From Janthinobacterium rivuli (lineage in GTDB: Bacteria > Pseudomonadota > Gammaproteobacteria > Burkholderiales > Burkholderiaceae_D), in assembly GCF_029690045.1 (NCBI RefSeq), contig NZ_CP121464.1, positions 806,001 through 870,000 of the forward strand: a stretch of DNA of 64,000 nucleotides. The letters are read 5' to 3'. Below, one piece after another: positions 1-8,689 of this stretch. The notes under the pieces are model-generated. The model saw only the letters and a list, made by a program, of their open reading frames with translations. It ran no database searches and was not told the DNA's origin. Every line of letters begins with the position of its first letter. Positions within the stretch are counted from its first letter, which is position 1. A program made the position numbers and the translations under genes.

Positions 1-1994
1 CTTACGCGGGTGGCCAAGTGGCGTCCGGCGGCCGCGTGGGATTCCTGGGCGACAAGGATTTCATGGAAACCCCGTTCAACACCATCAGCTATACGGATAA
101 ATTCATCGAAGACCGCCAGGCGCGCGACATCACCGATGTGATTGCCGCCACCGATCCCACCGTCTTCAGCAGCGGCATGACGGGCATCATCGGCGAGAAC
201 TATTCGATACGGGGCTTCAGCTCGAATATCGGCGACGTCGCGTTTGGCGGCCTGTACGGCATCTCGCCGTATTACCGCACCTCGCCTGAAATGTTCGAGC
301 GCATCGAGGTGCTGAAAGGGCCATCGGCCTTGCTCAATGGCATGCCACCGGGCGGCTCGGTGGGCGGCAGCATCAACCTCGTGCCCAAGCGCGCGGGCGA
401 GACGCCGCTGGCGAGGGTGACGGCATCGTATATGTCGGATGCGCAGTTCGGTGGGCATATTGATCTGGGCCAGCGCTTTGGCGAGCATAAACAGTTCGGC
501 ATCCGCGTCAACGGCGTCTACCGCGATGGCGACGGCGCCATCGACCACCAGAAAAAGAAGACCCGGCTCGTCTCCGTGGGCCTGGACTGGCGTGGCAACG
601 GCGCGCGCCTGTCCGCCGACCTGTACCACAGCGAGGACCGTGCCGATGGCTTGAACCGGGGCGTCAACCTGGCCCCCGGCTTGCCCGTGCCGCGTCCGCC
701 GAAAGCGGAAACCTTGCTCAATCCCAGCTGGGCGTTTTACGACACCAAGGACAAGGGCGCCATGCTGCGCGGCGAGCTGGACTTGAATGCGCAGGTGATG
801 GCGTATGCCGCCGTGGGGGCCAGCCGGGCCGATTACCAGTCGACGGGCGCCTACCTGATCCAGGTGTTCAACACGGCCGGCGACTACCGCACCAATCTTG
901 CCGACCTGGGTTTTGACGTGGAAAAGCAGTCAGCGGAAATTGGTTTGCGGGGCAAGTTGCGCACGGGCGACATCGGCCATCAATGGGCCGTCAACGCCAC
1001 GTATTACCACCACACGGACAAGCAGTACGGACGCCGCAATACCCTGGCGAAAGACTGGATCACGAATATCTACCACCCCGTCTGGGGGCCGGCGACGCGC
1101 TTCGAGGCGCCGCAAATTTCCAAGGCGGAATTGCGCCTGGCCAGTGTCGGCCTGGTCGACACGCTGTCCTTTGCGCAAGACACCGTGCAGCTGACGGTGG
1201 GTCTGCGCCGCCAGGAAGTACTCAGCGACAGCTTCAATATCAAGACGGGCGCGCGCACCTCGCGCTATGACGAAGGCGCCACCACGCCGGCCGTCGCCCT
1301 GCTGGTCAAGGCCAGCAAGACTATCTCTCTGTACGGCAATTACATCGAAGGCTTGAGCCAGGGCGCCACGGCGCCGTTGACGGCGGCCAACTCGGGCGAA
1401 GTCTTTGCGCCCTACAAGTCGAAACAGGCGGAGCTTGGCGTCAAGGTCGACCTGGGCGAGTTCGCGCATACGGTCAGCCTGTATGAAATCAAGCGGCCCA
1501 GCAGCTATGTTGACCCGGTCAGCAATGTCTTTTCCTTTGGCGGGGAACAGCGCAACCGCGGCGTCGACTGGGGCTTCTTCGGTTCGCCCTTGCGCGACGT
1601 GCGCCTGATGGGCGGCGTGGCGTATGTCGACCCCGTCTTGAGCAAGACGGTGGGCGGCGCCAACCAGGGCAAGCAGGCCACGGGCGTGCCCAAGCTGCAA
1701 GCCAAGCTCGGCGTCGAGTGGGATACGCCCGCCATCCCCGGCGTGACCCTGACGGCGAATGCGACGGCGGCATCGAAGCAATACATCAATGCCGACAATT
1801 CGATGTCCGTGCCGGGCCGTACCGTGTTTGACCTGGGCGCCCGCTATGCGACGCAGGCGGCGGGCCGGCCCCTGACCGTGCGCGCCAGCGTGACGAACGT
1901 CGGCAACCGGGCGTACTGGGCGCTGCCGCAATGGACCAGCCTGGGCCTGGGTGCGCCGCGCACTTTCATGCTGTCGGCCACGACGGAGTTTTAA
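1..1994 (+). CDS. TonB-dependent siderophore receptor, 5' end outside window
   Basis: Outer-membrane beta-barrel receptor, of the class that imports ferric siderophores using TonB energy. The frame is open to the left edge (codons from base 3 read Y-A-G-G-Q), so the real start, signal peptide and TonB box lie upstream. The GTG at 18 is not a true start. About 660 residues are visible: the plug domain comes first (YSIRGF near residue 55, then FERIEVLKGPSALLNG and GGSINLVPKR), followed by a long barrel ending in the aromatic residue typical of outer-membrane proteins (SATTEF). The plug motifs match the FpvA/FhuE/FecA-like siderophore subfamily. The substrate cannot be assigned. I see no Fur box because the promoter is off-window. 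The next gene is convergent and starts its stop codon 5 bp away. Confidence 0.93.
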   Translation, partial: YAGGQVASGGRVGFLGDKDFMETPFNTISYTDKFIEDRQARDITDVIAATDPTVFSSGMTGIIGENYSIRGFSSNIGDVAFGGLYGISPYYRTSPEMFERIEVLKGPSALLNGMPPGGSVGGSINLVPKRAGETPLARVTASYMSDAQFGGHIDLGQRFGEHKQFGIRVNGVYRDGDGAIDHQKKKTRLVSVGLDWRGNGARLSADLYHSEDRADGLNRGVNLAPGLPVPRPPKAETLLNPSWAFYDTKDKGAMLRGELDLNAQVMAYAAVGASRADYQSTGAYLIQVFNTAGDYRTNLADLGFDVEKQSAEIGLRGKLRTGDIGHQWAVNATYYHHTDKQYGRRNTLAKDWITNIYHPVWGPATRFEAPQISKAELRLASVGLVDTLSFAQDTVQLTVGLRRQEVLSDSFNIKTGARTSRYDEGATTPAVALLVKASKTISLYGNYIEGLSQGATAPLTAANSGEVFAPYKSKQAELGVKVDLGEFAHTVSLYEIKRPSSYVDPVSNVFSFGGEQRNRGVDWGFFGSPLRDVRLMGGVAYVDPVLSKTVGGANQGKQATGVPKLQAKLGVEWDTPAIPGVTLTANATAASKQYINADNSMSVPGRTVFDLGARYATQAAGRPLTVRASVTNVGNRAYWALPQWTSLGLGAPRTFMLSATTEF

Positions 1995-1999
1995 TCCGG

Positions 2000-2836
2000 C
2001 TAGTCGTCTGGACCCCGCGCCAGACTGTCCGAGCGGCGCCACGTCCACATCAGGCCGATGCCGGCCGAGGTGCCGCTGTTCTGGCGCAGCAGGGGGCTGG
2101 CGCGGTTGGCGGCGCCTGAGTAGTTGTCGTAGCGCAAAAAAGCAAAGGCGCGCCAGTCCCGCTGCAGCCGGTACGAACCACCGAGGCCCAGGCGCGTGAG
2201 CATCAGCCCGCTTTTTGCCGCATACGCGGGGCGCTGACTGGTGGCAAACGCGGGGTTGACGCCATACAAGTAATCGTTGATGGCGGCATTGCCCAGCACG
2301 GCGCCCAGGCTGGCATCGACGTGCCATGCCTGGCCGTCATCGTTCAGACGGTAGAGCAGGCGCGGCTCGAAGGTGGTGCCCTGGCGGCGCAGGCCGCCGC
2401 GCGCTTCGATGACGGCGCGCAAGGGCAGTTCCAGTCCCAGGCGGCTGTGCTGGGTCGGCTCGGCCAGTTTGATTTTCAGGCGCGGGCCAAATTCCACCAG
2501 CGTACCCAGGTCTGGCATACCGCGCCGGGCCGGCACGTCGCTGGAGCGGGCCGGCAAGGACAGGGCAAAACCGATATCGAAGTCGAGGCGGTCCGTGTTG
2601 AACAGGCGCGCGCCCACGCCGGAGCGATCTGCGCGCAACACTTTCCCGCGATAAATCAGATAGGGCAGGGCCAGGCTGCGCGTCGAGCGTTCGCTGGCGC
2701 CCGGATAGGCGGGTGTGACGGCCGTGCCGCCAAACACGCCCGCTTCCCATAAGGGCAGCGGTGCTTCGGCGGCGCGCGCCGGCGCCAAGGCGGCGAAGAG
2801 GGCCGATGCTGTCAGCAAGGTGCGTGCGATATTCAT
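2000..2836 (-). CDS. MipA/OmpV family outer-membrane protein
   Basis: 278-aa predicted outer-membrane beta-barrel of the MipA/OmpV family. Members include an MltA-interacting scaffold protein and osmoporin-like proteins. The N-terminus (MNIARTLLTASALFAALAPARA) is a clear signal peptide with cleavage after ARA. It is followed by the family-typical opening around WEAGVFGGTAVTPAYPGAS, strands with alternating hydrophobic residues, and the late motif near LRYDNYSGAANRASPL. The start at 2836 is chosen because the signal peptide begins there and its ATG overlaps the TGA of the upstream lipoprotein gene (ATGA). This suggests translational coupling. The function in this organism is unknown, and a link to cell-wall turnover is only a family-level possibility. 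Confidence 0.85.
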   Translation of the reverse strand: MNIARTLLTASALFAALAPARAAEAPLPLWEAGVFGGTAVTPAYPGASERSTRSLALPYLIYRGKVLRADRSGVGARLFNTDRLDFDIGFALSLPARSSDVPARRGMPDLGTLVEFGPRLKIKLAEPTQHSRLGLELPLRAVIEARGGLRRQGTTFEPRLLYRLNDDGQAWHVDASLGAVLGNAAINDYLYGVNPAFATSQRPAYAAKSGLMLTRLGLGGSYRLQRDWRAFAFLRYDNYSGAANRASPLLRQNSGTSAGIGLMWTWRRSDSLARGPDD

Positions 2837-3225
2837 CGAGGAACTCCGCAGGGTTTGCCGGCCTGTAGCGATTCCAGCGCCTTGTCGCTGAGCGCGCTCG
2901 ATTGACCGCTTTTCTTTGCCAGCGCGATGGCCTGGCGGAAATGGAATTCGGCCGCATCGTCGCGGCAGGCTGCGCTGGCGGCCCGTCCCGCCTCGTGGTG
3001 CAGCCGCGCCTGCCAAGCGGGATCGCCATGGCCCAGTTCGACATTCCCGACGGCGTCCGCGTAGTTGCGCATGGCTAGCGCCCAGTCGCCCCGGCTGGCC
3101 GCCTCGCGTCCGAACTGTTCCTGCTGCGCCGCCGTGCGCAGTTCGATTTGCGTGGAGCAGGCGCTCAGTGCCATCAAGACGAGCGGCAGGACGAGGCAAG
3201 ACCGGAAGGGGAACAGTGTGGACAT
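2833..3225 (-). CDS. Small TPR-like lipoprotein of unknown function
   Basis: 130-aa predicted lipoprotein. The start at 3225 gives MSTLFPFRSC, a hydrophobic stretch and a lipobox LSAC with the acylated Cys at residue 23. Longer upstream starts would bury this signal. The mature part is helical and looks like a tetratricopeptide-type repeat (RGDWALAMRNYADAV, then DAAEFHFRQAIALAKKSG), so it may be a protein-protein adaptor at the inner face of the outer membrane. It overlaps the downstream MipA/OmpV gene by 4 bp, so the two are very likely one operon and may work together in the outer membrane. I recognise no named family. Confidence 0.72.
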   Translation of the reverse strand: MSTLFPFRSCLVLPLVLMALSACSTQIELRTAAQQEQFGREAASRGDWALAMRNYADAVGNVELGHGDPAWQARLHHEAGRAASAACRDDAAEFHFRQAIALAKKSGQSSALSDKALESLQAGKPCGVPR

Positions 3226-3305
3226 GGCGCCACTGTAGCGCATGGGAAGGCGCGCACGTTTGCCCGATACGCATGAATTCGGGATTTTCCCCGGCATGGA
3301 TGACA

Positions 3306-3311
3306 TATAAT
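3306..3311 (+). promoter_or_regulatory. Candidate -10 box for asparaginase gene
   Basis: A perfect TATAAT lies 50 bp before the asparaginase ATG at 3359. The -35 region 17 bp upstream (GATTTT) is poor, so the assignment is tentative. Confidence 0.35.
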
Positions 3312-3358
3312 TTGCACACGACTTTGTTATTTTTGACAGTACACTTCACGGGAGCACC

Positions 3359-4453
3359 ATGTTTTCACGCAAATTCCATTCTTGTGCACAGCTGATGCTG
3401 GCTACCATGCTGATGGGCTTTATCGCCGCCTCCCCCGCGCGCGCGCAGCAGGCGGCCGTCAAATTGCCGAATGTAGTGATTCTGGCCACGGGCGGCACCA
3501 TCGCCGGCAGCGGCGCCGACAGCACCACCACCGTCGGCTACACCTCGGCCACCGTGGGCGTCGAGCGCCTGATCGCGGCCGTGCCGGAATTGAAGAAAGT
3601 GGCAAACGTAAAAGGCGAGCAAGTGTTCCAGATCGCCAGCGAAAGCATGGGTAATAGCCACTGGCTGGCCCTGGCCAAGCGCATCAACGTGCTGCTCGCC
3701 TCGAACGAGGTCGATGGCGTGGTCGTGACGCACGGCACCGACACCATCGAGGAAACGGCGTATTTCCTGAACCTGACCGTGAAAAGCCATAAACCGGTGG
3801 TCGTGGTGGGCGCCATGCGTCCATCGACGGCCATTTCGGCTGACGGCCCGATCAACCTGTACAACGCCGTGATGCTGGCAGGTAGCAAGGAAGCCGTGGG
3901 CAAGGGCGTGCTGGTGGCCTTGAACGACCAGATCAACGCCGCGCGCGAAGTGACCAAAACCAACACTTCGACGACCGACACCTTCAAGTCGCCGGAACTG
4001 GGCATGCTTGGCTACATTCAGGGCAGCAAGGCCTTCTTCTACCGCCAGTCGACGCGCAAGCACACCCTGGAATCGGAATTTGACATCAGCAAGCTCGATG
4101 CCCTGCCGCAAGTGGACATCGTTTACGGCTACGCCAACATGAACCGTGTCGGCATGGACGCCTTCATCGCCGCTGGCGCCAAGGGCATCATCCACGCAGG
4201 CGTCGGCGATGGCAGCGTGGCCGCGCAAATGAAGCCGGCCCTGGTGGAAGCGCGCCAGAAGGGCGTGCTGATCGTGCGTTCGAGCCGTGTCGGCCAGGGC
4301 ATCGTGGCGCGCAATGGCGAAGCCAACGACGATGAACTCGACAGTGTCGTGTCCGACACCCTGAATCCGCAAAAAGCCCGCATCCTGCTGATGCTGGCCT
4401 TGACCAAAACAAATAGCACGCAAGAAATCCAGCGTATTTTCTACACGTATTGA
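3359..4453 (+). CDS. ansB: Periplasmic (type II) L-asparaginase / glutaminase-asparaginase
   Basis: Hydrolyses L-asparagine, and probably L-glutamine, to the acid plus ammonia in the periplasm. The 364-aa precursor has a signal peptide cleaved after SPARA (residue 29). The two active-site signatures are intact: ILATGGTIAGS with the nucleophilic Thr at residue 47, and VVTHGTDTIEET with the Thr-Asp pair at 127-128. The substrate-binding GNSHW and the MRPSTAISADGP motif are also present. Length and the C-terminal IQRIFYTY match type II enzymes. It stands alone between a divergent lipoprotein operon and a MOSC gene. The ATG is preceded by GGGAGC. Confidence 0.93.
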   Translation: MFSRKFHSCAQLMLATMLMGFIAASPARAQQAAVKLPNVVILATGGTIAGSGADSTTTVGYTSATVGVERLIAAVPELKKVANVKGEQVFQIASESMGNSHWLALAKRINVLLASNEVDGVVVTHGTDTIEETAYFLNLTVKSHKPVVVVGAMRPSTAISADGPINLYNAVMLAGSKEAVGKGVLVALNDQINAAREVTKTNTSTTDTFKSPELGMLGYIQGSKAFFYRQSTRKHTLESEFDISKLDALPQVDIVYGYANMNRVGMDAFIAAGAKGIIHAGVGDGSVAAQMKPALVEARQKGVLIVRSSRVGQGIVARNGEANDDELDSVVSDTLNPQKARILLMLALTKTNSTQEIQRIFYTY

Positions 4454-4581
4454 TCCTTGTCATGCCGGGCCAGCCTTATTGGCTGAGCCTGGCCGATTTA
4501 CGCTTGCCCGCTTTGCTGCCATACTTCGCTTCTGAATAACTTCCTGGCAGAAGCAGCAACACTGTTCCTTGTCCCTGGTTC

Positions 4582-5433
4582 ATGGCTATCCTGTCCGACA
4601 TCATCCTGTATCCGATCAAATCGTGCGCCGGCATCCATTTGCGCGAAGCGGTCCTGACGCGCTCGGGGCTGATGAGCGAGCACGTGTTCGACCGCGAATG
4701 GATGGTGGTCGATGAGCAGGGCCGCTTCCTGACCCAGCGCGAACATCCGCGCATGGCGCTGATCGTGCCGTCCATCAAGGCCACCACCCTGGAATTGCGC
4801 GCGCCGGGCATGCTGCGCCTGGAAATCGAGCTGGGTTTGCCGCATCCGCAACTGGCACCGATGCTGGACGTGCAAGTGTGGGACGATAGCGTGCGCGCCT
4901 ACGATTGCGACGACGTCACGGCCACCTGGTTTTCCAACGCCATCGGCGTGCCGTGCCGGCTGGTGCGCTTTCACCCGGACGTGGTGCGCGCCACGAGCAC
5001 CAAATGGACGGACGGCGTGGCTGCCGAGACCATGTTTGCCGATGGCTACCCGGTGCTGATCGCCGGCGCCGCTTCGCTCGATGACGTCAACGACAAGCTG
5101 CGCGCCGCCGGCCGCGAGGCCTTGCCGATGAACCGTTTCCGCCCCAACCTCGTCATCGGCGACATCGGCGCCTTCGAGGAAGACTACGCCGACTTCCTGC
5201 AATTCGGCGCGACCGTGCTAAAACCCGTCAAGCCGTGCTCGCGCTGCCCGATCCCGTCGGTGGACCAGGCCACGGGCGTGCCCGGACCGGACCCGCTCGA
5301 TGTCATGCATGGCTACCGCGCCAAGCCCGAGCTCGACGGCGCCATCTGCTTCGGCATGAACGCCATCGTCACCGAAGGCGGCGATGAGCGTATCGTGGTG
5401 GGGCAGGACATCGGTTTCGAACTGGCATTTTAA
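4582..5433 (+). CDS. MOSC domain protein (YcbX-like, without ferredoxin domain)
   Basis: 283-aa protein with an N-terminal MOSC beta-barrel (about residues 1-120: LYPIKSCAGI, VFDREWMVVDEQGRFLTQRE) and a C-terminal MOSC domain. MOSC domains bind sulfur or molybdenum cofactor. The conserved KPCSRCPIP motif, with cysteines at 219 and 222, corresponds to the Moco-coordinating Cys region. E. coli YcbX detoxifies N-hydroxylated bases and carries a C-terminal 2Fe-2S domain. This protein ends before such a domain and would need a separate electron donor. The exact substrate is unknown. Confidence 0.85.
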   Translation: MAILSDIILYPIKSCAGIHLREAVLTRSGLMSEHVFDREWMVVDEQGRFLTQREHPRMALIVPSIKATTLELRAPGMLRLEIELGLPHPQLAPMLDVQVWDDSVRAYDCDDVTATWFSNAIGVPCRLVRFHPDVVRATSTKWTDGVAAETMFADGYPVLIAGAASLDDVNDKLRAAGREALPMNRFRPNLVIGDIGAFEEDYADFLQFGATVLKPVKPCSRCPIPSVDQATGVPGPDPLDVMHGYRAKPELDGAICFGMNAIVTEGGDERIVVGQDIGFELAF

Positions 5434-5467
5434 GCATGGCGCCCGCACACAAGGGTTTAAGGTTTCT

Positions 5468-6625
5468 ATGAATCAAGCAATACCGCCGGATCCGCGCATT
5501 GCCAGCCTCGAAGCCGAAAACCAGGCCTTGCGGGCGCGTATGGCTTTCCTGCTGGAACAGGTCGAGCGCAACCACGACATCATGTGCCGTCACCAGGCGT
5601 TCGACCTGGAAATCGTCGGCGCGTCCACGTTTCCCGAACTGATCGGCACCATCTTCCGCACCTTGCCCGTGATTTCCGACCTCGACGGCGTGACTTTGAG
5701 CCTGCTCGACGAGGATGACGATATCGTGCTGGTGATGGAAAAGCTGGGCGTCGATTTCAGCGCCTTTCCGCAGTTGCTGTTCGTGCATGCCGTGGCGGAG
5801 CTGGGTTTTGCCGCACCAAAGCCCGTGGCCGAGGGCGAAGCGGCCTTGCCGCCGATGCCGCTGCTGGGGGCCTTCGATGCGGCCGTGCATGGCCCGCGTT
5901 TTCCGGGTATCGATGCGCTGCGCAGCGTGGCGCTGGTGCCCTTGCTGCGCAACAAGCGCCTGATTGGCAGCCTGAACCTGGCCAGCAGCGACGTGACGCG
6001 CTTTACGCCCGCGCTGGGCACGGATTTCATCAAGCACATGGCGTCCATCATCGCCATTTGCCTGGAAAACGTGATCAGCAATGAAATGCTCAAATACATC
6101 GGCTTGACCGATTCTCTGACGGGCGTCTATAACCGCCGCTATATCGACCGCCGCCTGCTGGAAGAAATCGCCCGCGCGCGGCGCCAGAATTATTGCATCT
6201 CATGCATGTATATCGACATCGACCATTTCAAATTGGTCAATGACACGTACGGCCACCAGGGCGGCGATGAAGTGCTGCGCGAAGTGGCGACGCGCATCCG
6301 CATGGAATTGCGCCGCTCGGACGCGCTGGGCCGCTTCGGCGGCGAGGAATTCGTCGTGCTGCTGATCGACGCCGACCTCGACAGCGCGACCTTCGTGGCC
6401 GAGCGCATCCGCGCCAGCATCGCCGGCACCATGTTCGACTTGCCGGGCAGCGCGCAAGCGTGGGTCAGCGTGTCGATCGGCGTGGCCAGCCTGGAAGCGG
6501 ACGCGGCGCTACTCCCCATCGAAACGGTGGCGCAGCAACTGGTGGCGCATGCCGACCAGGCCCTGTACCAGGCCAAGGCCGATGGCCGCAACAAGGTCGT
6601 CAGCTGGCAGGCACAGCCCGGTTAA
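5468..6625 (+). CDS. Diguanylate cyclase with GAF-like sensor (DUF484-type) domain
   Basis: 385-aa predicted c-di-GMP synthase. The N-terminus contains a coiled-coil-like stretch (IASLEAENQALRARM), then a GAF-type region at about residues 45-195, then a GGDEF domain. The catalytic signature is GGEEF at residues 291-295, preceded five residues earlier by RRSD, which fits the RxxD inhibitory site for product feedback. DSLTGVYNRRYIDR marks the start of the cyclase domain at about residue 217. No EAL domain or membrane segment is visible, so it is probably cytosolic. The ATG at 5468 is preferred because upstream codons overlap the MOSC gene and have no sensible sequence. Confidence 0.9.
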   Translation: MNQAIPPDPRIASLEAENQALRARMAFLLEQVERNHDIMCRHQAFDLEIVGASTFPELIGTIFRTLPVISDLDGVTLSLLDEDDDIVLVMEKLGVDFSAFPQLLFVHAVAELGFAAPKPVAEGEAALPPMPLLGAFDAAVHGPRFPGIDALRSVALVPLLRNKRLIGSLNLASSDVTRFTPALGTDFIKHMASIIAICLENVISNEMLKYIGLTDSLTGVYNRRYIDRRLLEEIARARRQNYCISCMYIDIDHFKLVNDTYGHQGGDEVLREVATRIRMELRRSDALGRFGGEEFVVLLIDADLDSATFVAERIRASIAGTMFDLPGSAQAWVSVSIGVASLEADAALLPIETVAQQLVAHADQALYQAKADGRNKVVSWQAQPG

Positions 6626-8605
6626 TTACTTTAACAGTAACGTTTCCGCTTTGGCCACGGCGTCGGCCGTGCCGCGCAGCACCACCACGTCGCCGCTGGC
6701 CAGTTGCGTCTCGGGCGTGACATCAAGGCGGCCGCGGCCGCGGCGAATGGTCGTCACGGCAGCGCCGCAGCCGGCCACGTCGATCGTGCTCAGGGGCAAG
6801 CCCACGCAGTGCGCGCCTTCGCTGACGGTGACCGTATGCAGGCGCTCCAGCTCGGCATCGTCACCCGCGTCGCTGGAACCGTGGAAATAGCCGCGCAGGG
6901 ACGCATAACGCTCCTCGCGCGCCGCCTGCACCCGGTGCACCACGCGGCGCAGGGGCACGCCCATCATGATCAGCGCGTGCGAAGCGAGCATCAGACTGCC
7001 TTCCATCAATTCCGGCACCACTTCGGCCGCGCCCGCCTTCTTCAGCTGGTCGAGGTCGGTATCGTCGTGGCTGCGCACGATGACGGGCAAGGTCGGCGCC
7101 ATTTCGTTAAGTAAATGCAATAATTTCAAGGCCGAGGGCGTGTTCGCGTACGTGATCACCACGGCGCTGGCCCGGTAGATACCGGCCGCCACCAGGCTTT
7201 CGCGCCGGCCCGCGTCGCCATACGACACATGGGCGCCAGCCAGCTGCGCTTCCTGCACCCGTTCCGGGTCCAGGTCCAGCGCGTGGTATTCGATCTTTTC
7301 TTCCGCCAGCAGGGTGGCCAGGCTTTGTCCGCTGCGCCCGAAGCCGGCGATCAGCACGTGTTTCTGCGAGGCCATGGTGCGCGTGGCGATCTTGGTCAGC
7401 GCCAGCGATTGCATCATCCAGTCGTTGGCCGCCAGTTTCATGACGATGGCGTCGGACTTGGCGATGAGGAAGGGCGCCACCAGCATCGACAGCACCATCG
7501 AGGCCAGCACCACCTGCACGACGAACGGGTCCATCAGCTTGATGCCGCCAGCCAGGTTCAGCAGCACGAAGCCGAACTCGCCCGCCTGCGCCAGTCCCAG
7601 TCCCGTGCGCAGGGCCACGCCGTTGCTGGAGCCGAATAGCCGGGCCAGGCCCGCGATCAGCGCGAATTTCAGCAGCACGGGGCCGCACAGCAGCAGCAAG
7701 ACGAGCCACCAGTTGTCGAGTACGACGCGGATATTGAGCAGCATGCCGACGGTGATGAAGAACAGGCCCAGCAGCACGTCGCGGAAGGGCTTGATATCCT
7801 CTTCCACCTGGTGCTTGAATTCCGTCTCGGAAATGAGCATTCCGGCAACAAACGCGCCCAAGGCCAGCGACAGCCCGGCCCGCTCCGTGATCCAGGCCGC
7901 GCCGAGGGTGATCAGCAGCAGGTTGAGCATGAACAATTCTTGCGAGCGGCGCTTGGCGACGATGGTCAGCCAGCCGCGCACCAGTTTCTGGCCGATGAAC
8001 AGCAGCAGGATCAGTACGACGAGGGCCTTGCCGCCGGCCCAGGCCAGGGTTTCGGCCAGGTTGTCCGAATCGCGCGTGAGGGCGGGAATCAGGATCAGCA
8101 GGGGCACGACGGCCAGGTCCTGGAACAGCAAGATGCCGATGATCTTGCGGCCGTGTTCGCTTTCGAGCTCCAGCCGCTCCGTGAGCATTTTCGAGACGAT
8201 GGCCGTCGACGACATGGCCAGCGCGCCGCCCAGGGCGAACGCGGCTTGCCAGCTCAGGTGGATGTAGGCGGACAGATAATGTCCGACGAGCCAGCCGAAG
8301 ACGACGGTGGCGATGATGGTGGTGACCACCTGCGCCATGCCAAGGCCGAAGACGATGCGCCGCATGGCGAGGAACTTGGGCAGAGAAAATTCGAGCCCGA
8401 TGGAAAACATCAGGAAGACGACGCCGAATTCGGCCAGGGTGTGGCTGGCCTCGTTTTCCGCTGCCAGACCCAGCGCGTGGGGGCCGATGACGATGCCAAC
8501 GGCCAGGTAGCCCAGCATGGGCGGCAAATGCAACATTCTGAAAGCGACCACGCCCAGCACGGCGCTGCCGAGTAACATCAGGGTCAGTTCAAGCGAGGAA
8601 AACAT
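6626..8605 (-). CDS. CPA2 family monovalent cation:proton antiporter with RCK (TrkA-N) domain
   Basis: 659-aa inner-membrane protein resembling KefB/KefC/YbaL. The first 390 or so residues form about 12 hydrophobic segments of the Na+/H+ exchanger fold (GYLAVGIVIGPHALGL, STAIVSKMLTERLELESE, FAVVFLMFSIGLEFSL-like region). From about residue 415 a Rossmann RCK_N domain begins (HVLIAGFGRSGQSLA), which would sense NAD(H) or glutathione adducts. A TrkA_C-like module closes the protein. It probably extrudes K+ or Na+ in exchange for protons. The start MFSSLELTLM is chosen because the membrane fold begins there. No KefF/KefG ancillary gene is adjacent. It is transcribed divergently from kdsD. Confidence 0.9.
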   Translation of the reverse strand: MFSSLELTLMLLGSAVLGVVAFRMLHLPPMLGYLAVGIVIGPHALGLAAENEASHTLAEFGVVFLMFSIGLEFSLPKFLAMRRIVFGLGMAQVVTTIIATVVFGWLVGHYLSAYIHLSWQAAFALGGALAMSSTAIVSKMLTERLELESEHGRKIIGILLFQDLAVVPLLILIPALTRDSDNLAETLAWAGGKALVVLILLLFIGQKLVRGWLTIVAKRRSQELFMLNLLLITLGAAWITERAGLSLALGAFVAGMLISETEFKHQVEEDIKPFRDVLLGLFFITVGMLLNIRVVLDNWWLVLLLLCGPVLLKFALIAGLARLFGSSNGVALRTGLGLAQAGEFGFVLLNLAGGIKLMDPFVVQVVLASMVLSMLVAPFLIAKSDAIVMKLAANDWMMQSLALTKIATRTMASQKHVLIAGFGRSGQSLATLLAEEKIEYHALDLDPERVQEAQLAGAHVSYGDAGRRESLVAAGIYRASAVVITYANTPSALKLLHLLNEMAPTLPVIVRSHDDTDLDQLKKAGAAEVVPELMEGSLMLASHALIMMGVPLRRVVHRVQAAREERYASLRGYFHGSSDAGDDAELERLHTVTVSEGAHCVGLPLSTIDVAGCGAAVTTIRRGRGRLDVTPETQLASGDVVVLRGTADAVAKAETLLLK

Positions 8606-8689
8606 GGGTTGCCCGGTACGGTCAATGGAAATCGTTGTTTGTTGTGACTGGCAAGTTTTTTGCTTTCCTAATTCGTTTATACTTTGGGC

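Noticed and set aside
18..1994. GTG at 18 as the true start of the siderophore receptor
   Set aside because: The frame is open upstream with typical receptor sequence, and the signal peptide is missing. The gene is cut by the window edge.
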